Assembly (NCBI GenBank): GCA_002007465.1
Contig: LNAC01000279.1
Location: 1,462,821-1,526,820, forward strand
DNA from: Ailurus styani
Taxonomy: Eukaryota; Chordata; Mammalia; Carnivora; Ailuridae
Length of the DNA stretch: 64,000 nt
Direction of reading: 5' to 3'
This document shows positions 1 to 10,790 of the stretch, one piece after another. A program made the translations under genes and the position numbers. The stretch's first letter is position 1; each line of letters opens with the position of its first letter. The notes under the pieces were generated by a model. The model searched no databases. It saw only the letters and a list, made by a program, of their open reading frames with translations, and was not told the DNA's origin.

Positions 1-429
1 CGCCTGAGGGGGTTTCCAGAGACGTGCTGCTCTCCTGCCTTCGCAGCAGCATGTGGACATTTTTGCAGATGATCCCCGTCGTGTTCAAGGAGTTGTCAGA
101 GGGGCTTCTCTCAAACATCTCGTACAACTCCAGCGCCGGGAAGTTGTTCTGGGCGGTGGGGAGCGGCGAGGTCTCCGCCGGAAAGTGAATGATCCCGTTG
201 GCCATCTTGTGCTTGGTCAGCCACTCAGCCGTCTTGCGGTAGTTGTTCTTCTCAATGCTGAAGTGGACGTTGATGGCGATCTGCTCCACGCGGACGGGGA
301 CAGGCATCTGGCTGCACATGGTTATGTCCACGGACAGAACGCCGCCCACGTGGACCACGGCGTTGGAAGGGGTGAAATGGAGATCTCGCAGGTGTGCGAA
401 ACAACGCAGAGGGAGGACGATCTTGTGAC
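1..429 (-). CDS. TRAPPC10: TRAPPC10 exon 14 (partial, continues left of the window)
   Basis: This exon holds at least 429 nt and starts after tgcgctgacag/GTCACAAG. It encodes HKIVLPLRCFAHLRDLHF, then VVHVGGVLSVDITMCSQMPV, the block RKTAEWLTKHKMANGIIHFP and SDNSLNTTGIICKNVHMLLR (about residues 576-717). The start of this exon marks the change from helical solenoid to the beta-sandwich (Ig-like) repeats of the C-terminal half of TRAPPC10/Trs130. The frame is open to base 1, with no donor site seen. Confidence 0.96.
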
Positions 430-1559
430 CTGTCAGCGCACAGCACCATGAGTTACGCACCAAGTCTCGCGCTAGACCTCCGGCGGCACGGCCTCGGTCT
501 CCCCCGGCCTGCGGGAGCATGCCCGACGCGACAGGCCAAGAGGCAGTGCTAGTCAAAAGAGACGATGGAAACTCCCGACCCCACACCATCGTCACACACC
601 AGAACACGCTACTCTGTCAAGAGTGGAACATAAACGCAATCTGAGACAGCCCCTGGAAATCACACAGTCTGAATGAAGAGATGCAGGTAAGTTCTGTTCT
701 GGCTAAGAGAAAAACAGGTCAATTAACACCTGAATTTCAAAACCGTATTTGTAGATAGTCCGATTCTTCGAGCTGTTCCAGAGAATTCCACCACTTTGCC
801 AACTACATAAATTATCAAGTACACATGTCTATGTTCCCTCACATACCTGCAAATCAAGCCAGGTGCTTGCCGGCCTATGAAGTCAGCCAATGAAGTGGGG
901 AGCCCTGCCGGAACCCAAGAGGGCAGCAGGGCCACGGCACCCCATTACAAAGGAGAAACAGCCTGCTGCCCTCGCTGGCCTCCTTTCTGTAAGCACCTGG
1001 CTTGCTGAGAAAATCCACGAGGCTGCCAGACGGACTGGTCGGCATTTATTAAACGCCAATCAAATAAAGGCACGACTCGCAGAGATCAGTGCTCTACAAG
1101 CACCAGAACCGTGGACATCACAGAATATTGGACTCGTACAGAGACGTCAAGGAACGCCAGCAGGGGAAGCACGCCTGCCCGGGCTCACACACACGTCACA
1201 TAAAGCAGACACGTACCACGGCTCTACCGACGAGTGTTTGGGACTCATTAAAGGATCTATAAAAGCCAGCCAGTGCCATGCTGCTCCCAAGAAGGCCATC
1301 CGGACGGCTCGGTGTGAGTGCGACACACCCCAGCGGTCCGAGGCCCCAGCTACCTAAGGCCACAGTCTTCGGAAGCACTGGCTGTCAGGTCCTTGGTAAC
1401 TGCCAGGGACTGCTCCGTGGAAGCGGGCGTCCCAGCCTCCAGGGCGACAGTGTGCAGAGACAGGTCCTCTGGGAGATACCTGGGCAAGAGAACTGGTGTC
1501 TTCATCCGAGGAGACGCTAGAGCACTCCCTCTTGCTCTCCTCTCCGCCCTCCCCAGCCC

Positions 1560-1745
1560 AAGCCGATGTCTGTCTCTGTCTCTCCCACAGCCACGTCAGG
1601 ACAAGTCAGGAGGAGACGCAGCATCAGAAACCAACTATGCCGGCACCTTGACCTTGGACGTCCAGCCTCCAGAGCTATGCATAGTCATGTCTGTTGTTTA
1701 AGCACCCGGTCTGTGGCACTCTGATAGCAGCCCGAGGGACCAAGG
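1560..1745 (+). repeat. MLT1-type MaLR LTR, 3' part
   Basis: Resembles the MLT1 end: GCCGGCACCTTGACCTTGGA, CCAGCCTCCAGAGCTATG, TGTTGTTTAAGCACCCGGTC and a terminal CAGCCCGAG. Family recall only; subfamily not set. Confidence 0.75.
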
Positions 1746-1929
1746 CAGGAATTACTTTAAATAAGGACTCTTCTAGATAAACTAAACGCGAGGAGCTAAA
1801 CACCACAATAAACTGACCCTCGCCACACAGCACCACCTCTGAAGTGTATCTGGCAAACTGGTAGCCCACACCTAAGCCTTCAGACCTATCTTCCTGCTGG
1901 ATGCTCCTATGAGGAAATACTCAACAAAT

Positions 1930-2405
1930 CCCAGAAGGTGGGCAAGGTCTACAAGCCAACTGGCCCGATGTCTTTAACAAGTCAGCTTCTAACAACCCAG
2001 ATGTCACACAACGGAATGGATAAACAGAATGGGGTCCGTCAATACAACGGACCGTTATAGCCATAAAAAGGAAGGAAGCGCTGACCCAGGCTTCAACGTG
2101 GGTGACTCGACACCATGATGCTCGGTGACATAAGCTGGTCACAAAGGACCACACAGAGTATGGTTCCACCTACATGAAATACAAAATAGGTCTATAAGAT
2201 CAGTGGTTGCCAGGGGCTGGGGGGCGGGGGCGGTGATAGGAGGAAGGTTGGGAAATAAGATGTATGGGGCTTCTTTTGTGGGGATAAGGATGTTCTAGAA
2301 TTGACTACAGAGCGATGGCTGCACGTACTTGTGAATACACAAAAAAACCACTGAATTGTACACTGTGAATGGGTGAATTCTATCTCAATAAAGCTCGTAT
2401 ATTAA
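1930..2405 (+). repeat. L1 3' end
   Basis: ACGGAATGGATAAACAGAAT, CAGTGGTTGCCAGGGGCTGG, CACTGAATTGTACACTGTGA and ATTCTATCTCAATAAAGC are classic L1 3' end phrases, in order. Confidence 0.9.
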
Positions 2406-2413
2406 AAAAGGAA

Positions 2414-2643
2414 GGGCGCCTGGGTGGCTCAGTGGTTAAAGCCTCTGTTTTCGGCTCAGGTCATGATCTCAGGGTCCTGGGATCGAGGCCCGCATCGGGC
2501 TCCCTGCTCAGCGGGGAGCCTGCTTCCCCCCACCCCTCTCTCTGCCTGCCTCTCTGCCTCCTTGTGATCTCTCTCCCTCTGTGAAATAAATAAATAAAAA
2601 ATCTTTAAAAAAAAATAAAATAAAATAAAAATAAAAATAAAAA
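2414..2643 (+). repeat. CAN-SINE (carnivore tRNA-derived SINE)
   Basis: Full-length head GGGCGCCTGGGTGGCTCAG, GGTCATGATCTCAGGGTCCT body, CT-rich middle and AATAAATAAATAAAAA tail. It sits directly behind an L1 3' end. Antisense to TRAPPC10. Confidence 0.95.
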
Positions 2644-3009
2644 AGGAAACAGAGATGGGAATTGAGGTGTAACAATCAAAGGCAGCACGTGGTCCCTGAC
2701 TGGACTCCAATAAACATTACAGAAACATGTTTTGAGTTGCCAAGGGAGACTGGAATATAGGCCACTAGTAGCCGAAGCGAGAACCCTGTTCTCTGGGGGG
2801 CTGGGGGCGCCCCCGACTTACAAAGGCCAAGCAAAGTGGCCCCAGGGTGACGTGTGACACACGGTGTGTGTCATGGGAAAGCCCAGCAGCAAGATGGCAG
2901 ACACAGGGTTGCCGCACAGCTGCTCAGTCAAGGCAGTGAGCGTACGGCACATGCTGGGTCAGTCCTTCTACCTCCCCAGAGCATCTGAAAATTTCACCTC
3001 ACTCTGACC

Positions 3010-3335
3010 TGGGCTGTGAGCCGGTAAAGCACCGTATCTCAGAAAGACACGGGACAGATCCCATACGCTCTCCCTCATACGTGGAATTCAAGAAACAAAA
3101 CAAAGGAACAGACAAAACAACAGACTCCTAAGTACAGAACAAAGTGGTGGCCGCCATAGGGGCGGCGGGTGGGGGTGAAGGGTCCACCTGTCGCGAGGAG
3201 GGGGTGAGCGCAGAGTCCTGGGGAGAAGTGCTAACTCCCTAGATTGTGCACCTGAAACTAACAGAACACCGGACGAGAACTAGATTGCAGTATAAACAAA
3301 GAAGAAGTTTAAAAAAAAAAAAGGTTCTTAACAGC
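3010..3335 (+). repeat. Carnivore-type L1 3' UTR
   Basis: CTCCCTCATACGTGGAATTC, AAGAAACAAAACAAAGGAAC and GATTGTGCACCTGAAACTAA plus an A-run. It ends 22 bases from exon 13's edge in intron 13. Confidence 0.85.
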
Positions 3336-3356
3336 CCCCCTGAAAGCAAGTCTGAC

Positions 3357-3469
3357 CTGGGCTGTCTGTCTGGCGGCTGGCAAAGCTGAGGATCTCTTGG
3401 CAGAAGTGTTTCCGCTCCTCCTCCGTTAGGTGGTGATCACTGGCCAAGAGGCTACTGGTCTGAAGGTAG
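3357..3469 (-). CDS. TRAPPC10: TRAPPC10 exon 13
   Basis: This 113-nt exon begins with C completing asparagine and encodes YLQTSSLLASDHHLTEEERK, then HFCQEILSFASRQTDSP (about residues 538-574), with G of a split glycine. It closes the helical solenoid. The acceptor is ctccag/CTACCTT and the donor AGCCCAG/gtcaga, which is weak. The family motif LTEEERKHFCQEIL is complete. Confidence 0.97.
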
Positions 3470-3749
3470 CTGGAGGGAGAGTCAAGGGTCTGAGCAAAGG
3501 ACCCCACCCTGAGTGCCGCTGGGCACCAGCGGCTCCACGCTCCCCAGAGCCCCCAGGTGTGGCCCAGTGGGGGCTCTCCCTTCCGTCTCAGTCATCAGGA
3601 ACTCAGCAAGAGACCAGACATGTGGACGCGGCAGGTGACACCAGCACAAGGAGGCTCTTCCCCTCTGAACGCCGAGCTGCTTACAGCACACGCCCCGTAG
3701 GCGCCACTGCTTGTGCACGCTGCACGGGAACGTCAAACATAAAGGATAC

Positions 3750-3890
3750 TTTTCGGTCTGTCCAAGATGCTTCTGACATTCGGCGAGCTGCTTCCTCGTG
3801 TGCGTGATTGGGAGCGCCCAGCCCTCGGCCAGGTAGTTTTTCAATGCTCCTTGAAGGTAGATCTCTGCCTTCTGGGGAGACTTTTTCCTC
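3750..3890 (-). CDS. TRAPPC10: TRAPPC10 exon 12
   Basis: This 141-nt exon begins with G completing ATG and encodes RKKSPQKAEIYLQGALKNYL, then AEGWALPITHTRKQLAECQK and HLGQTE (about residues 491-536), with AA of a split asparagine. The helix-turn-helix pattern, with A.IYLQ.AL..YL and a partner helix L.ECQKHLG, is TPR-like. The acceptor is cattcgcaag/GAGGAAA and the donor GAAAA/gtatcc, which is weak. It is separated from exon 13 by only a 280-bp intron. Confidence 0.97.
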
Positions 3891-5922
3891 CTTGCGAATG
3901 ACAAACGAAAGCTCTCATCACGGTTTCTGATAATCACCTGACCTGTCCGCCACCCTCTGCAAGCCCACGCCACGACACTGTGCTATCCGAGTCCTTCCCG
4001 ACGCTCCCAGAGGGGGTGTGCAAGCGGACCCGACAACCGTGCTTGTGCTCGGCCCACACGGGGTGCCCCGCACCCTACACTCACCAAGAACTTTCACAAG
4101 GACTCTGAGGATAAGGAAGTAAAGGCACCGCTCACTATTTTGAGCTGACGCATAAGAACGCCAAGGGTAGCGCGAGGCGAGGGATCCACGCACAGGGACA
4201 CAGCTCGTCGGCCAGGGACTCGGAGATCTGCGCCCGGCGCCGCACCTCCCACTAAAGCAGACGCACACAGGAGCAGTCTGGGCGGCCCGACCGAGAGTCT
4301 GCAGCGCGGATCAACTCTGAGACTCAAGCCAACAGCCCCGAGCAGCCATCAGAGAGTACAGAGAACCAGGAAGAATCTAAGAGAGGATCTTCGAGTCCCA
4401 ATTTCAACCTCCAAGACGTTCAGAATAAAACCAAATTTAAAGCACAACTGAGGAGAGCTGGCCAGAGCCTGGGTGAGGAGCGGGACCCCTGCCGTTCCCC
4501 GTGAGCCTGCAGCTACCGAGCTCACGGGACAAAGGCCCTCGCCCTTTGCAGGCACACTGCGGAGACACGCCCTGGGCACTACCCTGCTGTCACAGAAACG
4601 AGTTCGCAAATCCTCAAGTTACACACACTTTCAGGCTACGAAATGACACGCGCGCGGTGTTGGTGTTCCTGTATTCCCGCGTTTCAAAGGGGTCAGAAGC
4701 TTCGACTCTCCTTCCGTTACTGTCTCTAGCCAAAGACTCTCACATTCCAGAGCAGGGGACCTACTGACCGTTCCTCAGCCCCCCGAGATGGAGGCCAGCG
4801 GCCCCCGGCGAGTCTGCAGCAAGCCTGAACCAGGACCCGTCTCTGATCAGCGTCCCAGTGCCACCCCACTGGGGCCCGGGTCTCAGGACGCACTGGCGTC
4901 CAGGCGGGCTCAGCTCACAGCAGCCGAGGATGCAGCCTCTTCGCTCCGTTAACTGAACACGTTCCCCTCCGATTCCCCATGTGCAGACTCAGCAGTGCCA
5001 AATTCGAGCCCTGACTGCCCGTCACCGGGCGTGTGACTGGCTAGCTGCTCCAACCACTTCTGGGAAACCAGCAAGTTCACTCGGATGACATACGAAGCCC
5101 TCCGCAGCCACTTGAATCAGTTAAATTATTCTTTCTGGTCTCGCCTAATAAAATTACTTTATTAGTTATAGATTTCAAGATACCATTTCAAGCACACACT
5201 TGCGAAGACTTAAACATCCTTTCCCTTTGAATTTCTATTCCTTTCCAGGGTTCTGAATGGCAGTTACGCTGCCAGCCAGAGTTTTGTCTCTTCAATAGGC
5301 TGATTTTATCAAACCCGCGAGAAAAATGCTAAGTTCTGAGTCTTCTCTCTAGCACCCAACCCCAAAGTTGGGGCGAGCCTGGCGGCGTTCGCTGCATTTG
5401 TGCACACTGTCGCCCCTTCGGCCCCAGAGCAGCCCTCTCTCATGCACAGAACACACGCAGGGACTGTCACTGCTAACCTCCAGGCTTTCCATCTGCCCAG
5501 GAGGCAAGTGACACAAAGGGAGAAAATGCTACAGGAAAGAGTATTTCAGAATCCACATCCTAATTTATGCCACTAGATAAAATTTCCTATTTCCTCCTAA
5601 TTCTTTCATTAAATAAAATTATAACACTAGCTATCATATATGTTCTAAACACCACCTGCATATAGAAGTACATTACATTAACTTAATTAAATAAAAGAAA
5701 CATAAAGATCAGTAACAGATATTAAGTTATAACAAGCTAAAAATCTCTCCATTTGGTTTTCAGGAGATACTGAGAAACAAAGCTGAGCTGATGGGCTGCC
5801 AGGTTCTACATTTTTCATTCTACACATTTATGGGCCTTCACATGAACCCCACACGCGACAGACCCTCTCCTCCTGCACACGTGACATGTCTGAAACTCCA
5901 AGGAACGTGCGCAGTCAATTAC

Positions 5923-6014
5923 ATGTAAAACTCTGCCAGGTCCTTGCCGACGAGCCTGGCGGAGCGGGTCCTCCCGATGCTCGTGTGCATCTCGATGGCG
6001 GCGTGCGACAGGTC
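5923..6014 (-). CDS. TRAPPC10: TRAPPC10 exon 11
   Basis: This 92-nt exon encodes DLSHAAIEMHTSIGRTRSAR followed by LVGKDLAEFY (about residues 460-489) and ends with AT of a split methionine. The acceptor is cccgcag/GACCTGT and the donor TACAT/gtaatt. The codons are notably GC-rich. The segment leads into the TPR-like repeat in exon 12. Confidence 0.96.
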
Positions 6015-6436
6015 CTGCGGGAGAGGAGACGCCCGCGTCAGCCCGAACGTCAGCACTGGACAAATGCCACGCTTACTCACCCGATGCTGAAGTACAAGAC
6101 CTTGTTATTACTGTTACTATTTACTTCGCATCTGTGTTCATGTTTTTACGGAATGTGTGATTTATACAAAGTCATTAATTTGTACATAAATTACAAAGCG
6201 TAATAACTGAAACACGAACTCGGCAGGCGAAGAATATTTAACGTCTCAAAGTACTTTCTGTATGTGGGCAACATTTTTATGATTTTTCTCACGCTTTGGA
6301 TAACAGGGACAAAAACCTCCATCAACTGCTCCCAGGCTCCCCGCACCTCAGGAGTGTAGCTGGCCCACCCGGCTCCTGCCCCGCTGTGCTTCCCAACAGC
6401 TCCCCAAATCAAAATCTTTTTAAAAATCAAGCACAA

Positions 6437-6650
6437 GGGACACCTGGGTGGCTCAGTGGTTAAGCCTCTGCCTTCAGCTCAGGTCATGATCTCAGGGTCC
6501 TGGGATCGAACCCCACATTGGGCTCCCTGCTCAGCGGGGAGCCTGCTTCCTCCTCTCTCTCTGCCTGCCTCTCTGCCTACTTGTGATCTCGCTCTCTCTG
6601 TGTCAAATAAAATAAATAAAATCTTAAATAAATAAATAAATGAAATAAAA
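6437..6650 (+). repeat. CAN-SINE with perfect 16-bp target-site duplication
   Basis: Head GGGACACCTGGGTGGCTCAG and AATAAA-rich tail. The target-site duplication TAAAAATCAAGCACAA is identical at 6421-6436 and 6651-6666, which suggests a recent insertion. Antisense, inside the 999-bp intron 10. Confidence 0.97.
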
Positions 6651-7013
6651 TAAAAATCAAGCACAATACCTCAGTTCAAGTCTAAAGCATTTTTTGGTAC
6701 ATAGAAACCCATTCATTATCCTTCCTTATAATTTCTATTCTATTGAATGAGCAATACCACTTTGAACAAAACTATAAATAGCCAAAGATGCTCTTACGCC
6801 TAATTATGGCAGAGGGATACTAACGAACATTTCACAAACAACTATCCTGGGTGTCATCTGCGGCTCCCTAGGGCACCACAGAAAAACGTAAAAGGCCAAT
6901 AAGGAAGAGATCCCGAACACCATCCCATTCCCTAGCCCAAGGCCATGTAGCGGCAGAGTCTTCCAGAAGCCGTTCTCTGCCGTGGGTAGACAGGCACCGT
7001 TTGTGATACTTAC

Positions 7014-7090
7014 TAAGTAGTGCTTTTCAAAAGCTTCTACAGATGACAATGCTTCCTTGAGTTTCTTGTAAGGACTCTGAGCTGTGTTGG
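7014..7090 (-). CDS. TRAPPC10: TRAPPC10 exon 10
   Basis: This is the smallest exon seen, 77 nt. It begins with CC to complete alanine and encodes NTAQSPYKKLKEALSSVEAF then EKHYL (about residues 435-459). The acceptor tttgtttaag/CCAACAC uses AAG rather than the commoner CAG. The donor CTACTTA/gtaagt is strong. The exit is phase 0. Confidence 0.96.
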
Positions 7091-7903
7091 CTTAAACAAA
7101 AAGAAACAAGAGTCCTTATTCGCCCGCAGCGTGTGTGGTCATGAGTTCACGTCCACCCTCTAATGCCACAGGTTCGGGGGTTCACCTGCTGCCTGGGGAA
7201 ATCACTGAGAGCCATGCACTTGGAGCCATGTCGCTACCTCTGTGCTTGTCCAATGAGGACAGCCAAGAGGGATTCTAAACCCTGCGTGTAATAGCTCATT
7301 CATTTTTTTTTTTTTGGTAATTATTTCATTCTTGATGGAGACTACAGTTCTTAATTCCATCACTTCTGCAACGATCGCACGTGTCTCAGGCCAGAGCCTG
7401 GCCATGCGCACATCACACGTCCCGCAGGTGCTCTGGACCCCAGCGGGGCTCTGACTAAATCTCACTCCTGCCGCTCGGCTTACACCTTCGAGGATCGGTA
7501 AGGCTGCTTCCAAAGGGCTCTATGACCTACGAGAAGCTTATGGGGTAAAAGATTTGTCCGACCGTACTGCTCAGAAACTAGATGCCCTGTGATTCAGAGG
7601 GAGACAGGTGCGTCTTAACTATACACAGGTGTAGAAAGTCACGATCAGCTTGTGTAAGCCTGTGAGGAACTCAGAAACTTTTAAAAATCCTTCCAATTTT
7701 TTAAACTATGTCTAACGTTTCTTTACGTTAGTAAAAGGTACATAACATATCTTACATATTAATCAGGTCAGCTAAGAAGGAGCGTAATTTCCCAAATGGG
7801 GAGCGGTTGCCTGGTTAGAACGTGAATTAAAGGTGCCCAGATACAACCCACATTCTCATTGCTCTCCACTCTTCCACTTGCACAGACACACATCAGAAAG
7901 TAC

Positions 7904-8018
7904 CTGTTTCGGGTCGCTCAGCTCCCAAACCTGCCAGAAGATCAACAATCCTGTTGAGGTCCTCTGAGTTAGGGCCTTTTTCTGACACAAGTCCACACAG
8001 ATAGCCCAAGGACTTCAG
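7904..8018 (-). CDS. TRAPPC10: TRAPPC10 exon 9
   Basis: This 115-nt exon encodes LKSLGYLCGLVSEKGPNSED followed by LNRIVDLLAGLGAERPET (about residues 396-433) and ends with G of a split alanine. It is a helical solenoid segment. The acceptor is tctcaacag/CTGAAGT and the donor GAAACAG/gtacttt. The frame joins exon 8 in phase 0 and exon 10 in phase 1. Confidence 0.97.
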
Positions 8019-8670
8019 CTGTTGAGATAAACCCACAATTTCAAGTAATTGGCAACTGCGGTCAGCAGAGAATTTATGAATTTGAATATAAAAGTTAAAA
8101 TCCAAATAAATTCTAGGAGAAACAGCTTTCCTATCTGAATAATTCTTATCTGCATGTAAAAACACACCTCACCGGGACCGTTTCTCCCGCACACGGCCTG
8201 CGTGACAATTGTGAGTGACCTGGGGCTGGCTGGTCTCAGCTTCCACCACTCACCGGCCTGCACGCTCCCAGGCCTCCGCGGCCTCCTGCCCAGTCTGCGC
8301 CCCGTGGCCTGACACGCACAGGCCACCCTGCCGCACATACCGGGCGACCCTCCGTCACTTAGGCAGAAGCATTTCTACACGACGCTTCCCACTTTCCCCT
8401 TCTCTGAACCTCCCTCTCCCCCCCGCCCCAACCCAATGCCTGGCTTAGAACATCTTCCGCACAAACGGGGCAAGCGCTTGGTCTCTGCTGAAGAGTGACG
8501 CTGGCAGGGAACCATTCCGTGCCTCCCGACTGCGAGACACGCCCAGAAGGGACTCGAACTGCCCACAGGATGACTGGGGAACCACACTCCTCCTCCAGAC
8601 GGCTTCCCTCGGCCACCCGCCCCGGGGGCACAGCGCAGGACAACAGGCACGCCGGCGTGTGTGCGGTCAC

Positions 8671-8817
8671 CTTTTCGGTGGCATAGCTCCACAAGCCCAC
8701 AGTGTGGGCGATGTTCGAGTCCATCTGCGCCCGGTCGCAGCAGCCTTCTATCCTCTGCAGCACCTCCAGGCAGCTCAGGAACACCCAGCAGTCCAGGGCG
8801 CCGGGCGGGACAGAGAC
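8671..8817 (-). CDS. TRAPPC10: TRAPPC10 exon 8
   Basis: This 147-nt exon of exactly 49 codons encodes VSVPPGALDCWVFLSCLEVL, then QRIEGCCDRAQMDSNIAH and LWSYATEK (about residues 347-395). It enters and leaves in phase 0, so it could be skipped without a frameshift. The acceptor is cttgtaccctgcag/GTCTCTG, with a poor pyrimidine tract, and the donor is GAAAAG/gtgaccg, a weak match beyond +4. A G-rich minisatellite begins about 60 nt upstream of the acceptor on the pre-mRNA strand. Confidence 0.97.
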
Positions 8818-8875
8818 CTGCAGGGTACAAGCGCAGCGTGAACGCAGAGCTCGGGGGAGGCGCGCCCCGGCCCCG

Positions 8876-8995
8876 TGCCCCTGCCAGCCCCTGTCAGCCC
8901 CTGCCAGCCCCTGCCAGCCCCCGACACAGCCCCTTCCAGCCCCTTCCAGCCCCTTCCAGCCCCTGCCGGCCCCTTCCAGCACCGACCCAGCCCAG
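8876..8995. repeat. Minisatellite, about 10-11 bp unit
   Basis: Repeats of CCCCTGCCAG and CCCCTTCCAG on the plus strand, ten or more copies. The pre-mRNA strand is G-rich (runs of GGGGCTGG). Lies 60-180 nt upstream of the exon 8 acceptor. Confidence 0.9.
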
Positions 8996-10394
8996 CGCTG
9001 CCGTCTGCACGGCGTGCAAACGAAACCAGGGACGTGACCGTGATCACATAGGTTCGCCTCCGGAGAGGAAAGGGGCGATCCACGTCCAAGCACGGTTTGG
9101 GGCTTTATGTTCCCAATGATAATGAGAGCCTCGGGAGGGATGTGACTTTCAGGGCTATGTTCTGAAAAGCCCGTTAGGAAAAGGCGGCTACAAAAAGGGC
9201 TACCACCTCTCCCTCGAGGTCTGAAGGGTGCGCACCAGGGAGGGCAGAAGCTCGCACGGCAGGTGAGCGCTGGGCCCGTGGAAAGGCCACGCCCAACATG
9301 TGAAACCTGAACGTTAAACAGCGATCAGGTGAGACTTAGGAATTATTTAATTTGTTGATTTTTTTAGGTGGGATTAAGTTCGTAAAAGAGAGCTCCTGTA
9401 GCTTAGATACACTCTGACCATCACCCACAGATAAAACACGAGGTCTAAGGTTTGCCTGAAAATAACCAGGGGAGCGTGGACAGGGACACAGATAAAGAAG
9501 AAAATGGTCACACGCAGGTTGTGGCTGCTCTACCGGGGATGGCGGACCCCAAAGTCCATCACGTTATCCTCTCTGCCGTGTGCATCTCTGAGCCTTTCCA
9601 TTACCAAACTAGTGAGGTAAATGCTATATCGTCGCAAAGACAGAAAGCACCTACTGTATACAACCCATTCTGAGATGCACTTTTCCCCACATTTAAGCAT
9701 CTCTGAAATATGAACGTGTCTCACCATCAACGGGATCATGACATTTCAAGCTGGTGGGGCTGACTGCTTTCCTGGTGCCACGAATCCCATGAGGCATCTT
9801 ACAACTGGGACCCCAGTTATGACTCCAAAATCGGAACTTAAGAGGTAAGTGCACATCACTTGACAAGGGAAGCTGCCTAATGCTGATGAAAGACTCCTCC
9901 GACACACCCTGAGCACAAACACAAGGACCTGGAACCCACTGGAAGGAACCAGAGTGCCGACATTCCCCAAAAGCCAAACTGCCCAGCCTCCTGTGAAATG
10001 AGATAATCCACTTAGATCCCTTCAGAAGCAAAACGGGCCTAGAAACCATTTACAATATCAGTAGCCCCCTCCGGCCCAGACAATCGGCCATACGCCAGGG
10101 GTGCAGAGAAGAGCTGGTTGGCAGGACGCAGCCTGGGAACAAGGACAGGGCCCGTCCACCCCTCCCCAGTCACAGCAGGGCGGGCCCTACCAGCTCCCAG
10201 GGACCGCACACCGGGCGGTCACCTCACAAGACACTATGATCACAGGTGCGCATTCTGCAGAAGCTTCTGCTGAATGCGCCACCTCTCCTAGGGCGCACAC
10301 TCGTTATCTGCCCGCGAGAACACAGAAAACACACCGAGGCTACACACAGAGTTTCTGACTCCGATGAACCCAGAGACAGGGAACACCCCGCAGT

Positions 10395-10790
10395 CAGAGC
10401 GGGAAGCTGCTGCAGAGAGGGGCCGTGGGGGAGCACTGAGAAGGACCATGGGAGGAGGACTAGGAAGGGCTGCAGGAGAAGCAGACAGGAACCACAGGGG
10501 GGAACACTGAGAGGGACTGCAGGGGGAGCACGGGGAGGGAGAAGCACCGGGAAGGACTGCAGGGGGAGCAGGGAGGGGGGGAGCACTGGGAAGGCCTGCA
10601 AGGGGAGCACGGGGAGGGGGGAGCATCAGGAAGGACGGCAGGGGGAGCACGGGGAGGGGGAGAGCACCCGAAAGGCCTGCAGGGGGAGCAGGGAGGGGGA
10701 GAGCATCAGGAAGGACGGCAGGGGGAGCAGGGGGTGGGAGCACCGGGAAGGACTGCAGGGGAGCACGAGGAAGGGGCCGCGGGGCAGTGG
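10395..10790. repeat. G-rich minisatellite, about 38-42 bp unit
   Basis: Units built from GGAAGGACTGCAGGGGGAGCA plus CGGGGAGGGGGAGAGCACC, with CTGC or CGGC landmarks spaced 38-42 bases apart between 10515 and 10756, about seven units and more decayed ones to the left. Explains several long open frames here. Confidence 0.9.

Larger units (their letters stand above)
430..3356 (-). other. TRAPPC10 intron 13
   Basis: This 2.9-kb intron holds an MLT1 LTR end (1560-1745), an L1 3' end (1930-2405) with a SINE right behind it (2414-2643), and a carnivore L1 3' UTR (3010-3335) ending almost at the exon 13 donor. In the rest (430-1560, 2650-3000) I see nothing recognisable. Confidence 0.85.
3470..7903 (-). 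other. Introns 9-12 of TRAPPC10 (with exons 10-12 between them)
   Basis: Intron 12 is 280 bp (3470-3749), intron 11 is 2,032 bp (3891-5922), intron 10 is 999 bp (6015-7013) and intron 9 is 813 bp (7091-7903). The only repeat I can name is the SINE at 6437-6650. The part from 5121 to 5760 is AT-rich and featureless, while 3960-5060 is GC-rich with no recognised element. Confidence 0.8.

Noticed and set aside
2414..2500. tRNA-like head of the SINEs (here and in the other copies)
   Set aside because: The heads derive from a tRNA gene but are followed by the CT-rich body and A-tail and flanked by target-site duplications. They are SINEs, not tRNA genes.
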